DNA of 64,000 bases from Acanthosepion esculentum (taxonomy: Eukaryota > Mollusca > Cephalopoda > Sepiida > Sepiidae), in contig OZ038517.1 of NCBI GenBank assembly GCA_964036315.1, forward strand, positions 21,396,574 to 21,460,573, in the 5' to 3' direction. Under the pieces are notes generated by a model. The model ran no database searches. It was not told the origin of the DNA and saw only the letters and a list, made by a program, of their open reading frames with translations. The translations under genes were made by a program, and so were the position numbers. Shown in pieces: positions 55,035 to 64,000 of this stretch (its first letter is position 1; each line of letters opens with the position of its first letter).

Positions 55035-55302
55035 AAAGATTCGGATGTGTGGGTGGTGTAATGGATAACTGCTTAGGATGAGCAATTAATGAGACAAGTT
55101 CAAATTCCAGTCAGGTTCATTACATTCAGTTAGATTCAGACCTTTCACAAAGTATTTGTATGTATCTTCTCTCCCTCAGCTATGGGTTAAATAGTAGGAC
55201 TCGTATCTGGGGGGGAAATCATTATCATTCTCAAAAAATTGTTAATGCGATATTCAAGCAAAATAAAAATATTTAAAGTTGAAACATACATTGGATTATT
55301 AG
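55035..55302 (+). mobile_element. tRNA-headed SINE, left part, interrupted by LTR
   Basis: 'ggatgtgtgggtggtgtaat' and 'caagttcaaattccagtcag' give the head; 'cagctatgggttaaatagta' the core. The body is interrupted at 55303 by a solo LTR and a tail of the 5S/tRNA SINE type ('acaaagggttgataaactat') follows at 55558-55580. Confidence 0.65.
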
Positions 55303-55525
55303 TGTTGGAACCAAGGGAAGTTTACCGAATAGAATAATCACACAAAGGTTAACAATGAACGTATATAAGATTCACCAGTGGAGCATAGAAGAAGCAGCCA
55401 ACTGCTAGAAGTGAGTCAAGTGAATTACACAATGAATCTCCAACTACAGACCAACATACAGTATTTACTACTGTATTTATGTGAATGGAGACATACCCAT
55501 TATTGTCTGTAGGTATGTTACAACA
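55303..55525 (+). mobile_element. Solo LTR with 5-bp target duplication
   Basis: Starts 'tgttggaaccaagggaag', ends 'aggtatgttacaaca', with short TGTTG/CAACA inverted ends. ATTAG flanks both sides (55298-55302, 55526-55530), the 5-base duplication typical of LTR retrotransposons. Length 223. Related to 14983-15475. No coding sequence. Confidence 0.85.
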
Positions 55526-55530
55526 ATTAG

Positions 55531-55900
55531 AATGTTTTTTGTTTTTTTGCAGTACTCACAAAGGGTTGATAAACTATAAGAAAAAAAAAATCACTTATGG
55601 AATTGATTTTGAAAAGGCATGAATAATGTTGAAGTTCCATACTCATCAAACACATCGAATACTCATTTATCAGTTTTTTGTTTATTTTTAAATAAGGAGG
55701 AAAGAAAGAACATTATAAGATTAAAATAATTTAAAATTTGAAGAAAGATTTAGAATCTGCATTAAATCGGTTTTACAATACGAAATGATCATTTTAAATT
55801 TTTTTTTTTTAATTAATAAGTGGTGGTTGGGTATCGTTATTACAAACACAAAATTGGTTTTAAATTACATACAACTTCAGCATCAATCAAAAATACACGT
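55531..55900. other. SINE tail then AT-rich spacer
   Basis: The SINE tail ends at about 55590; the remainder is AT-rich with a T run near 55800 and no recognised gene. Confidence 0.45.
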
Positions 55901-55904
55901 CTGC

Positions 55905-56220
55905 AGCTTGGGTATAATGATGAACTACATCTGGCAGCAAGGTCTCTGATTGAGAGGGTGGAGGTTTTGAGGAGCATGGAACCACCTCTTAATTGCTGTT
56001 GTCTGCACTGGAAAGTAATGATGGGGACTCGTATAATCAATAGTCCTTGGTATGACATTAAACTACATCTGGTAGCAAGGCCTCTGATTGGAGGTTTGGG
56101 GGAGCATGGAACCATCTTTTAATTGATGTTGTTCCCAGGTACCCCCTGACCTGGAGTGGCAGCAACTGTTTCCTCTGTCTAGGTGGTGCAGGTTCAATTC
56201 CTGCTGGAGAGCAAATATTT
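55905..56220 (+). repeat. Repeat family G, two tandem partial units
   Basis: 'gaactacatctggcagcaag' at 55921 and 'aaactacatctggtagcaag' at 56060 begin two similar units with 'gcatggaacca.ctttaatt'-type ends. The second continues to a B-box-like 'gcaggttcaattcctgct' near 56190. The reverse complement of the same family lies at 58805-58970. Confidence 0.65.
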
Positions 56221-56360
56221 TTATTTAATAAGATTTTTCAAATATTGAGGCCATTAGATGAACATAAATATACCGTTTAATAAATAAACAGGGCATCTAC
56301 TCAGATATGAGTATCTACTAAAAATAAAGTTTAAAAGTGATAAAATTGGATTAATAAATT

Positions 56361-56930
56361 TTAAAAATCCATTACTTTAGAAAATTGCATAAAGGAATAT
56401 ACAAAACTGATTGCAATCGAAACCAAACTCTCTGATTTCCAATTCTCAGCTATAACCCATTACACCACCCGCACATCCAGGCTTACAGTACCTATGTATT
56501 TAAAAAATCCATTACTTTAGAAAATTGCATAAAGGAATATACAAAACTGATTGCAATTGAAACCCAACTCTCTGATTTCCAATTCTCAGCTATAACCCAT
56601 TACACCACCCGCACATCCAGGCTTACAGTACCTATGTATTTAAAAAATCCATTACTTTAGAAAATTGCATAAAGGAATATACAAAACTGATTGGAATTGA
56701 AACCCAACTCTCTGATTTCCAATTCTCAGCTATAACCCATTACACCACCTGCACATCCAGGCTTACAGTACCTATGTATTTAAAAAATCCATTACTTTAG
56801 AAAATTGCATAAAGGAATATACAAAACTGATTGCAATTGAAACCCAACTCTCTGATTTCCAATTCTCAGCTATAACCCATTACACCACCCGCACATCCTG
56901 GCTTACAGTACCCATCTAGGTACTGACTGG
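56361..56930 (-). repeat. 140-bp SINE-derived tandem repeat, four units
   Basis: 'aatccattactttagaaaat' starts at 56366, 56506, 56646 and 56786, an exact 140-bp period. Each unit contains the reversed tRNA-like SINE head ('acccaactctctgatttcca', 'cccattacaccac', 'cacatccaggcttacagtac'). Few differences between units. Confidence 0.92.
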
Positions 56931-56975
56931 GCTCGACATTGTCCATCTAAGTTAAGCAATCACCAGTTTTGGAGC
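56790..56975 (-). mobile_element. 5S rRNA-headed composite SINE, head side
   Basis: The last 140-bp unit runs on into 'catctaggtactgactgggc' and 'gacattgtccatctaagtta', the reversed 5S-like region. This identifies the tandem repeat as an amplified internal part of this SINE. Confidence 0.65.
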
Positions 56976-57690
56976 CTTTCTATTACAATACTACGTTGTT
57001 AGACATGGTCACAAATATTTGTAATCAAGGTGTCTAGGAAGACTTATCATAAAACCCGGGGGATTTTTTTTAATCAAATATGGAAATAAAAAAAAATACC
57101 TTATTGTAATGGAGGTTAGTTCAGGTTTAAAGGTCTGTAATTTTTAACTTTTCTTCCTTCTTTTCATTTTTATTGGTGTTTTCTTAATCTAGATGTGAAA
57201 GCACACGAAAACCAGTTCCTCTTAAAACCAATGCACAAACACGCAATAAAAATAGCAAACTGGCTTGGCAATTGACTTCTACAATCGAAAAAGTTAATGC
57301 CTTATTTTAGATAAATCATTTTTTTCCTTTTCTATTGACGCTTCTCTGACCTGTCACTTGAGCACATGATCAAAATAACAGACAAGATCAACGACTGACT
57401 TTCAACATAGAAATCTCTAATACCTTACTTTTGATAAATAATCAATTTTTTTTTTTAACCTACTGACTTCATAAAACAGTCCAAACGCCAGAAGACAATC
57501 ACATTTTTTTTTATCTATCATTTTTTGGCTAAAATATATTTGATAATCAATACATAGTCAATATGTTGAAAGTTAACATTCACATATTTTGAATAACTGA
57601 GCTTTCATTTTGTGTGTCATTAGTCCTCAACTCCGTACCTATAATGATGAAATAATTATTTACACCTGACTTTATAGTAAGTCCGATTGG
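56976..57690. other. No recognised feature
   Basis: AT-rich spacer with T runs. No gene or known repeat is seen. Confidence 0.4.
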
Positions 57691-57691
57691 T

Positions 57692-58335
57692 TTGATGAAG
57701 TCAGATTGACAGCTGATCTCAAAAATGACCTACAATCTGTCAAATGGGACGATGAGTGGTTTGTCAATTTTAACGCCTCCAAAATGAAACAGCTCTCTTT
57801 TAATCATTTCAGAGAACTCTTTTTGCCCTCCACCACCAGCATGGCTGATGCTAACCTCCAGGAGAGTGACTCATAATTGCTTTGTCTGCAGCTAGGAAAG
57901 TTGATTCATTGTGTTGTGTGAGACAATTTTTCTCACCAGAATCTATATGTAAAGAAGTCTACCATCCATCCTTGCTTTGAATATTGCTGCCACATCTGGT
58001 TTCGTGCTCCTGCTATATATTTAGAGATTCCTGATAAAATTCAAAGAACAATATGCAATGTTACTGACATCTTGGCTTCAGTCCCTTTCCTACCATTCTA
58101 ACATAGGCTTTCCGGAGCTTTTTCTATAAATACTTTCATGGTCATTGTTCTGATGAACTTTCCATGATGGTACCTAGGATTTATGAATTTAAATGCAGTA
58201 CTAGATTGGCAGCTAGGTCTCATCCTTTTTCAATTGAAATGGTAGATGTAACCATAAGTTCTATGCTGACAGTTTCTTCTACTGCATTAACACTTGTCAA
58301 CTGTTATTTCTGGAAACAATAGTTGACAAGGATTT
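57692..58335 (+). mobile_element. LINE-B ORF2 fragment
   Basis: Plus-strand pieces include 'WFVNFNASKMKQLSF' near 57755-57800, 'HPCFEYCCHIWFRAPAIYLE' near 57965-58025 and 'IQRTICNVTD' near 58040-58070, matching the post-YADD part of the 13240-14410 copy. Stops and small deletions are present. The frame shifts after about 58090 but LINE-B nucleotide similarity continues to the 'gttctatgctgacagtttct' block. Confidence 0.8.
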
Positions 58336-58429
58336 ATTTATAACAACACTCTCAAGGTGACAGAATGTGCTTACAGTGTGCGAAGGGAGAGAATTCTACA
58401 GCAACAATTTTCACCTCCAGCGTGATAAA

Positions 58430-58500
58430 GGTTAATTGATGTTGTTCCTAGATTCACCCTGACTTGGGGTGTTAGCACCTGTTAAGGTTCCAGATACTGG
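58430..58500 (+). repeat. Repeat family G fragment
   Basis: 'aattgatgttgttcctagat' followed by 'ccctgacttggggtg' matches 56115-56165. Confidence 0.5.
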
Positions 58501-58804
58501 GGTGAAAACACTATTAAAGTATGAAAATACATTTTCATCATAAAAAATTACCAGCAATTCATTTTTGTAAAAGAAATTACTAATGCTACTCCCAAGAAAA
58601 TGTAATTTCGGTATTATTTAACTCATAAGGAGTTGATATGCTGCTAAACAAACAGACAATGCTGGACAATTTCCTCACAGATAAAGAGTTTGAACGCAGT
58701 TGCATGACTGCAACTACAGATATAGTGTATTGTTGGTTATTTTGCTATAAATAAGGATTATTGATAATTCTACTATAAATAGGTATTTTTATACTTTCAT
58801 TGTC

Positions 58805-58970
58805 TTTGTTTGGGAGTTCACTATTTGGCCATAGCTGGGACCCCAACAGGAGCTACCACCCCAGGTCATGGTGAATCTAGAAACAACAGCAATTAAGAAG
58901 TGCTTCCACGCTCATCAAAACCTCTTCCCGATCAGTGGCCTTGTTGCCAGACATAGTTTATCGTCATATC
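58805..58970 (-). repeat. Repeat family G, minus copy
   Basis: 'accccaggtcatggtgaatc', 'aacaacagcaattaagaagt' and 'ggccttgttgccagacatag' are the reverse of family G at 55905-56165. Confidence 0.6.
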
Positions 58971-58987
58971 CAGGACAAATGTATGTG

Positions 58988-58997
<10 letters not shown>

Positions 58998-59050
<53 letters not shown>
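58998..59050. repeat. (TA)n microsatellite
   Basis: About 26 TA dinucleotides preceded by (TG)n. Confidence 0.95.
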
Positions 59051-59055
<5 letters not shown>

Positions 59056-59089
59056 TTTATGCGGTGTGTACCCCTTTTCTATATCAATT

Positions 59090-59332
59090 GAGTGCTAGAA
59101 AGTTATAATGGTTAGTCTCTTACTCCTGTGAAGTCAGTGTGATCCTCACTTTGTGGTACACACTTGTAGCCTTGTGCTAAGCTTTGTAAATATCAGTGGC
59201 ACCTTGGCATAGGGTACTGGTCAACAGGTTAGTATGATTGAATGTTACTACTGAGTAATGAGTTTGATCTTCATTGGGTGCTGTATATTTGTGTCCTTAT
59301 GCCAAACTAAGCTGAGTGGGACCTGTAATCTA
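59090..59332 (+). mobile_element. tRNA-derived SINE, two tandem units
   Basis: Two diverged units with 'gtgtgatcctcact' and 'gagtttgatcttcattgg' as B-box-like segments and 'cttgtgctaagc' / 'ccttatgccaaa' spacers. Same family as 46785-47028. Confidence 0.65.
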
Positions 59333-59339
59333 TAATTTC

Positions 59340-59927
59340 ATATGTGTTGAACATCACTGCCACATCTGGTCTGGTGCTTTTTCTATATGTTGAGCTATTC
59401 TTGATAAAATACAAAGAAGGAATATGCAATGTTATTGATCCTGATCTGACATCTCAGCTTCACTCACTTTCTCACAGCCATAACATAGATTCCCTCTGGC
59501 TTTTCTATAAATACTTTGATGGTAATTGTTCTGATGAATTTCTTTCCTCGATGGTATGAATTTAAGCACAGTACTAGACTGACAGATAGGTCTCATCATT
59601 TTTTAATTGAAATGGTAGATGTAACTGTAAGTTCTATGCTAACAGTTTTTCCTCTTGCACTTCTCACTTGTGGAACTCTCTTCCGGCTTTTTGTTTTCCA
59701 GTCAACTTTGACCATTAAAGATTTAAATGCAATGCCAATCGTTATCTTTTGTCTTCTTAATTCTTGTTTTTATTGTTCTCTCTCCTTAATAGTGTTTTTT
59801 TTCTTTCAATATTATCTCACAATCAGTAACCTCTTGTGTTTAGTGGCTTTTATTGCCTTGATTGAATTTACACTTGAAATGGCTGCATGTAATCACATGT
59901 TCTATGCTAACAGTTTCTTCTCTTGCA
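59340..59927 (+). mobile_element. LINE-B ORF2 C-terminus and 3' UTR
   Basis: Open pieces include 'VIDPDLTSQLHSLSHSHNID' followed by 'SLWLFYKYFDGNCSDEF', a shifted 'RLTDRSHHF' and 'LLTCGTLFRL'. A 3' UTR (to about 59870) is followed by a partial second tail ending 'agtttcttctcttgcacttg', which starts the 125-bp satellite. Confidence 0.85.
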
Positions 59928-61927
59928 CTTGTGGAACTCTCTTCCGGCTTCTTGCTTTCCTCTCAACTTTGATCTTCAAAAATTGAAATGCAATGTCAAT
60001 CATTATCTACTGTCTTCCTGATTACTCTTCTATTGTTCTCACTCAATTTTCGCTTGTGGAACTCTCTTCCGGCTTCTTGCTTTCCTCTCAACTTTGATCT
60101 TCAAAAATTGAAATGCAATGTCAATCATTATCTACTGTCTTCCTGATTACTCTTCTATTGTTCTCACTCAATTTTCGCTTGTGGAACTCTCTTCCGGCTT
60201 CTTGCTTTCCTCTCAACTTTGATCGTCAAAAATTTAAATGCAATGTCAATCGTTATCTACTGTCTTCCTGATTACTCTTCTATTGTTCTCGCTCAATTTT
60301 CGCTTGGGGAACTCTCTTCCGGCTTCTTGCTTTCCTTTCAACTTTGATCTTCAAAAATTTAAATGCAATGTCAATCGTTATCTACTGTCTTCCTGATTAC
60401 TCTTCTATTGTTCTCACTCAATTTTCGCTTGTGGAACTCTCTTCCGGCTTCTTGCTTTCCTCTCAACTTTGATCTTCAATAATTGAAATGCAATGTCAAT
60501 CGTTATCTACTCTCTTCCTGATTACCCTTCTATTGTTCTCACTCAATTTTCGCTTGTGGAACTCTCTTCCGGCTTCTTGCTTTCCTTTCAACTTTGATCT
60601 TCAAAAATTTAAATGCAATGTCAATCGTTATCTACTGTCTCCCTGATTACTCTTCTATTGTTCTCACTCAATTTTCGCTTGTGGAACTCTCTTCCGGCTT
60701 CTTGCTTTCCTTTCAACTTTGATCTTCAAAAATTTAAATGCAATGTCAATCGTTATCTACTGTCTTCCTGATTACTCTTCTATTGTTCTCACTCAATTTT
60801 CGCTTGTGGAACTCTCTTCCGGCTTCTTGCTTTCCTCTCAACTTTGATCTTCAATAATTGAAATGCAATGTCAATCGTTATCTACTCTCTTCCTGATTAC
60901 CCTTCTATTGTTCTCACTCAATTTTCGCTTGTGGAACTCTCTTCCGGCTTCTTGCTTTCCTCTCAACTTTGATCTTCAATAATTGAAATGCAATGTCAAT
61001 CGTTATCTACTCTCTTCCTGATTACCCTTCTATTGTTCTCACTCAATTTTCGCTTGTGGAACTCTCTTCCGGCTTCTTGCTTTCCTCTCAACTTTGATCT
61101 TCAATAATTGAAATGCAATGTCAATCGTTATCTACTCTCTTCCTGATTACCCTTCTATTGTTCTCACTCAATTTTCGCTTGTGGAACTCTCTTCCGGCTT
61201 CTTGCTTTCCTTTCAACTTTGATCTTCAAAAATTTAAATGCAATGTCAATCGTTATCTACTGTCTTCCTGATTACTCTTCTATTGTTCTCACTCAATTTT
61301 CACTTGTGGAACTCTCTTCCGGCTTCTTGCTTTCCTCTCAACTTTGATCGTCAAAAATTTAAATGCAATGTCAATCGTTATCTACTCTCTTCCTGATTAC
61401 TCTTCTATTGTTCTCGCTCAATTTTCGCTTGTGGAACTCTCTTCCGGCTTCTTGCTTTCCTTTCAACTTTGATCTTCAAAAATTTAAATGCAATGTCAAT
61501 CGTTATCTACTCTCTTCCTGATTACCCTTCTATTGTTCTCACTCAATTTTCGCTTGTGGAACTCTCTTCCGACTTCTTGCTTTCCTCTCAACTTTGATCT
61601 TCAAAAATTGAAATGCAATGTCAATCGTTATCTACTCTCTTCCTGATTACTCTTCTATTGTTCTCGCTCAATTTTCGCTTGTGGAACTCTCTTCTGGCTT
61701 CTTGCTTTCCTTTCAACTTTGATCTTTAAAAATTGAAATGCAATGTCAATCGTTATCTACTGTCTTCCTGATTACTCTTCTATTGTTCTCGCTCAATTTT
61801 CACTTGTGGAACTCTCTTCCTGCTTCTTGCTTTCCAGTCAACTTCGATCTTCAAAAATTTAAATGCAATGTCAATCATTATCTTCTGTCTTCTTAATTCC
61901 TGTTTTTATTGTTCCCTCTCCTTAATA
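59928..61927 (+). repeat. 125-bp LINE-B-tail satellite, array 2, 16 units
   Basis: 'cttgtggaactctcttccgg' starts at 59928, 60053, 60178 and then every 125 bases to 61803, without any length change. Each unit covers the last roughly 30 codons of LINE-B ORF2 plus about 35 bases beyond. Unit variants ('tcaataattgaaatg', 'tcaaaaatttaaatg', 'gatcgtc', 'ctgattacccttc') recur in runs, indicating block duplication. The last unit runs into an ordinary LINE-B 3' UTR, so the array is embedded in a LINE-B copy. Same satellite as 52263-52950, opposite orientation. Confidence 0.97.
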
Positions 61928-62480
61928 GTAGTTTTTTTCATGCACTCTAACACCCAGTAACCCCTTGCGTCCTTGTCCCTTTATTGCCATACTTGGGGTG
62001 AAAATGATTAATATTACATGCCAATAGTTTCTTCTTGCTTGTGGAACTCTCTTCTGACTTCTTGCTTCCTAGTCAACTTTGATGTTCAAAAATATAAATG
62101 TAATGTCAATCGTTATCTTTTGTCTTCTTAATTCCTGTCTTTATTGTTCTCTCTCCTTAATAGTGTTTTTTTTCTTTCGATATTATCTCACAATCAGTAA
62201 CTTCTTGTGTTTAGTGGCTTTTATTGCCTTGATCGAATATACACTTGAAATGACGAGAGATGTAACCATAAGTTCTAACAGTTTCTTCTCTTTCACTTCT
62301 CACCTGTGGAACGCTCTTCCAGCTTCTTGCTTGCCAGTCAACTTTGATCTTCAAATCTTTAAATGCAATGTCAATCATTATTTTTTGTCTTAATTCCTGT
62401 TCTTTTATTGTCTTCATGCCTTAATAGTGTCTTTTTTTCTTTTTGCCTCTTATTCTCCGATTCTCTTGCTCGATGGGTCG
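61928..62480 (+). mobile_element. LINE-B 3' UTR and two further tail copies
   Basis: The 3' UTR of the array-bearing copy ends near 62010 ('cttggggtgaaaatgatta'). A second tail starts at about 62015 ('tgccaatagtttcttcttgc') with its own 3' UTR, and a third piece from 62250 ('gagatgtaaccataagttct') carries 'LWNALPASCLPVNFDLQIFK'-like coding sequence at about 62305-62365. These are head-to-tail LINE-B 3' ends with longer spacing than the satellite. Confidence 0.8.
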
Positions 62481-62499
62481 ATGTGAAAAGAATGACATA

Positions 62500-62525
62500 G
62501 ATAAATAGATAGATAAATATGAACA
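62500..62525. repeat. (ATAG)n microsatellite
   Basis: Short run of ATAG/ATAA tetranucleotides. Confidence 0.8.
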
Positions 62526-62594
62526 AATATATTTGTCCTCATACTAGTCTATCGCTCTTACTAAAGCAGATGTTCAGATGACTTATATTCTTTA

Positions 62595-62770
62595 GTTCCA
62601 TTTCCTGCAATGTCAATTATCTTTTGTCTTCTTAATTCCTGTTCTTTTATTTTCTCTCTCTCTCTACTTAATAATGCTTTATTCTCTCACACGCAGTAAC
62701 CCTTTGCATCTTAGTGGCTTTATTGCCTTCCTTGGGGGTGAAATGATTAAAAAAAAATTGAAAAGAAAAG
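62595..62770 (+). mobile_element. LINE-B 3' UTR fragment
   Basis: 'caatgtcaattatcttttgt', 'cacacgcagtaaccctttgc' and 'cttgggggtgaaatgattaa' match the 3' UTR blocks at 61860-62010. It ends in an A-rich run, the expected 3' terminus. Confidence 0.75.
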
Positions 62771-63540
62771 AAAATCCTGCCTTTCAGTTAACAATGCTAA
62801 GTGCTTGAATGTTTTTTTGTTGTTTTTGGTTTTTTAATCAGAAATGCCTCTTGGCGTTTAGTCCTGACCTTTCATCACCAAGCCAAGCCTTTGTTTCAAT
62901 ACATTTAGCAACCATCTTCATCTTTACTTTTACTCAGACTTAGATAGCAGCTGTGTCAATAAACTGAAAAGCAGGTTACGACTTTTATAAGATTTTATTT
63001 TTCTACCTTACTTCTTTGTTTCTTTAACGAGTGGAGGAGGATCAAGTGATTAGCATTGCCAGGTCAAATGGATGGGGGTGGCAATGGTGGTTTGGGCAGG
63101 GCTTTAAGAAAAGCATTGTTCACGGATCATGAGTCCCTTTGTTGTAAATTGTCAAGATTACGATCTGAAATGACTTTTCAATCGATGCACTCAACTTCTC
63201 AGCCGATTGGATATAAGAAGCGGAGAAAAATAAGAATTTTGGAGTTAAAATTTTGTAATACTTTAGATGGTTTTGTTTTTTTATTTTGCTTTTTCAGAAA
63301 AATTGTATATTATTCCGATTTCTTCATATTTTGTTGCACTTCATTTCTAAGAAGTTGCAGCTATTTTTTTTAAAATCTCACAATTTTATTTAACTCTTTA
63401 TAATCTTTTAAATTATATTTCAAATTATAAATATGTTAATTTGGAGATCTTGTTAATTTTTGGCAACAACTAAGTAACTATGTAAGTAAATATGTTTATC
63501 TTTTTCTCTCAAAACATATACACATATACATAGAGAGAAA
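62771..63540. other. No recognised feature
   Basis: Higher-complexity to AT-rich sequence. A 105-codon frame at 63056-63373 has a low-complexity Phe-rich end and no domain I recognise; 63030-63240 is less AT-rich than its surroundings but shows no clear exon signature. Confidence 0.35.
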
Positions 63541-63543
63541 GTG

Positions 63544-63544
<1 letters not shown>

Positions 63545-63595
<51 letters not shown>

Positions 63596-63625
63596 AATTT
63601 ATATATATATATATATGAGAAATTC

Positions 63626-63667
<42 letters not shown>

Positions 63668-64000
63668 AATTCATATATATATGTATATATATATATGAGA
63701 AATTCATATATATGTATATATGAGAAATTCATATATATATATGAGAAATTCATATATATGTATATATGAGAAATTCATATATATGTATATATGAGAAATT
63801 CATATATATATATATGAGAAATTCATATATATGTATATATGAGAAATTCATATATATATATGAGAAATTCATATATATGTATATATGAGAAATTCATATA
63901 TATATATATGAGAAATTCATATATATGTATATATGAGAAATTCATATATATGTATATATGAGAAATTCATATATATGTATATATGAGAAATTCATATATA
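63545..64000. repeat. (TA)n and 'GAGAAATTCATATATA' array, continues past window
   Basis: After (TA)n at 63546-63590, 'gagaaattcatatatatgta' or a shorter form recurs about 17 times with unit lengths mostly 21 or 25 bases depending on the TA run. The array is cut by the window end. Confidence 0.95.

Noticed and set aside
62500..62525. Telomere-like or origin repeat
   Set aside because: Only a short ATAG/ATAA microsatellite; no TTAGGG array anywhere in the window.
1..64000. CRISPR array
   Set aside because: The regular arrays (29, 30, 39, 45, 124, 125, 140, 175 and 650 bp) have no unique spacers between repeats; they are ordinary tandem repeats in a eukaryotic genome, and no cas-like gene is present.

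Overview
This window looks like repeat-dense intergenic or intronic DNA from a eukaryotic genome, most likely a mollusc and probably a coleoid cephalopod such as an octopus. That assignment is inference. It rests on the abundance of tRNA-headed SINEs sharing one central domain, a SINE with a 5S rRNA-like head, molluscan-type LINE, Penelope and mariner remnants, AT-rich composition and many (TA)n and (CA)n tracts. I find no convincing host protein-coding gene, no functional tRNA or rRNA gene, no CRISPR array and nothing bacterial. The long open frames are either low-complexity readings of simple sequence (for example 17756-18763, 33951-34985, 44752-45669) or fragments of transposable elements.

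Layout. 1-2 kb: LINE debris and a 5S/tRNA SINE. 2-9.2 kb: a strongly strand-asymmetric block with a 29-bp pyrimidine minisatellite, an A/G tract, a 175-bp tandem repeat and more than 3 kb of T/C-rich DNA. 9.2-17.4 kb: LINE-A reverse-transcriptase remnant on the minus strand, LINE-B remnant on the minus strand, Penelope endonuclease remnant, an LTR pair and a mariner copy with both ends. 17.8-22.1 kb: T/C-rich tracts. 22-30 kb: SINEs and LINE-A tails. 29.5-38.1 kb: two diverged copies of one LINE/SINE segment, each with its own later insertions, separated by large minisatellites (124, 24 and 45 bp units). 38-42.2 kb: nested SINEs, LINE-A pieces and fold-back repeats. 42.8-45.7 kb: a 30-bp array and a (TA)n/(CA)n composite array. 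46-52.2 kb: SINEs, a GIY-YIG endonuclease remnant of a Penelope-like element and a near-identical 650-bp triplication. 52.2-52.95 and 59.9-61.9 kb: two arrays, in opposite orientation, of one 125-bp satellite built from the 3' end of LINE-B. 53-59 kb: AT-rich DNA, SINEs, a solo LTR and LINE-B. 62-64 kb: LINE-B tails and a (TA)n-rich array running off the window.

The elements form a record of nested transposition rather than a working gene set. The best-supported observations are: the LINE-tail satellite with exactly constant 125-bp period; the duplicated segment whose copies provide empty sites for a SINE and a TA-flanked MITE; SINE families that share a head and core but carry different 3' tails; and a higher-order 1031-bp duplication inside the 45-bp array. 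Family names LINE-A, LINE-B and repeat D, E, F, G are labels used only here.
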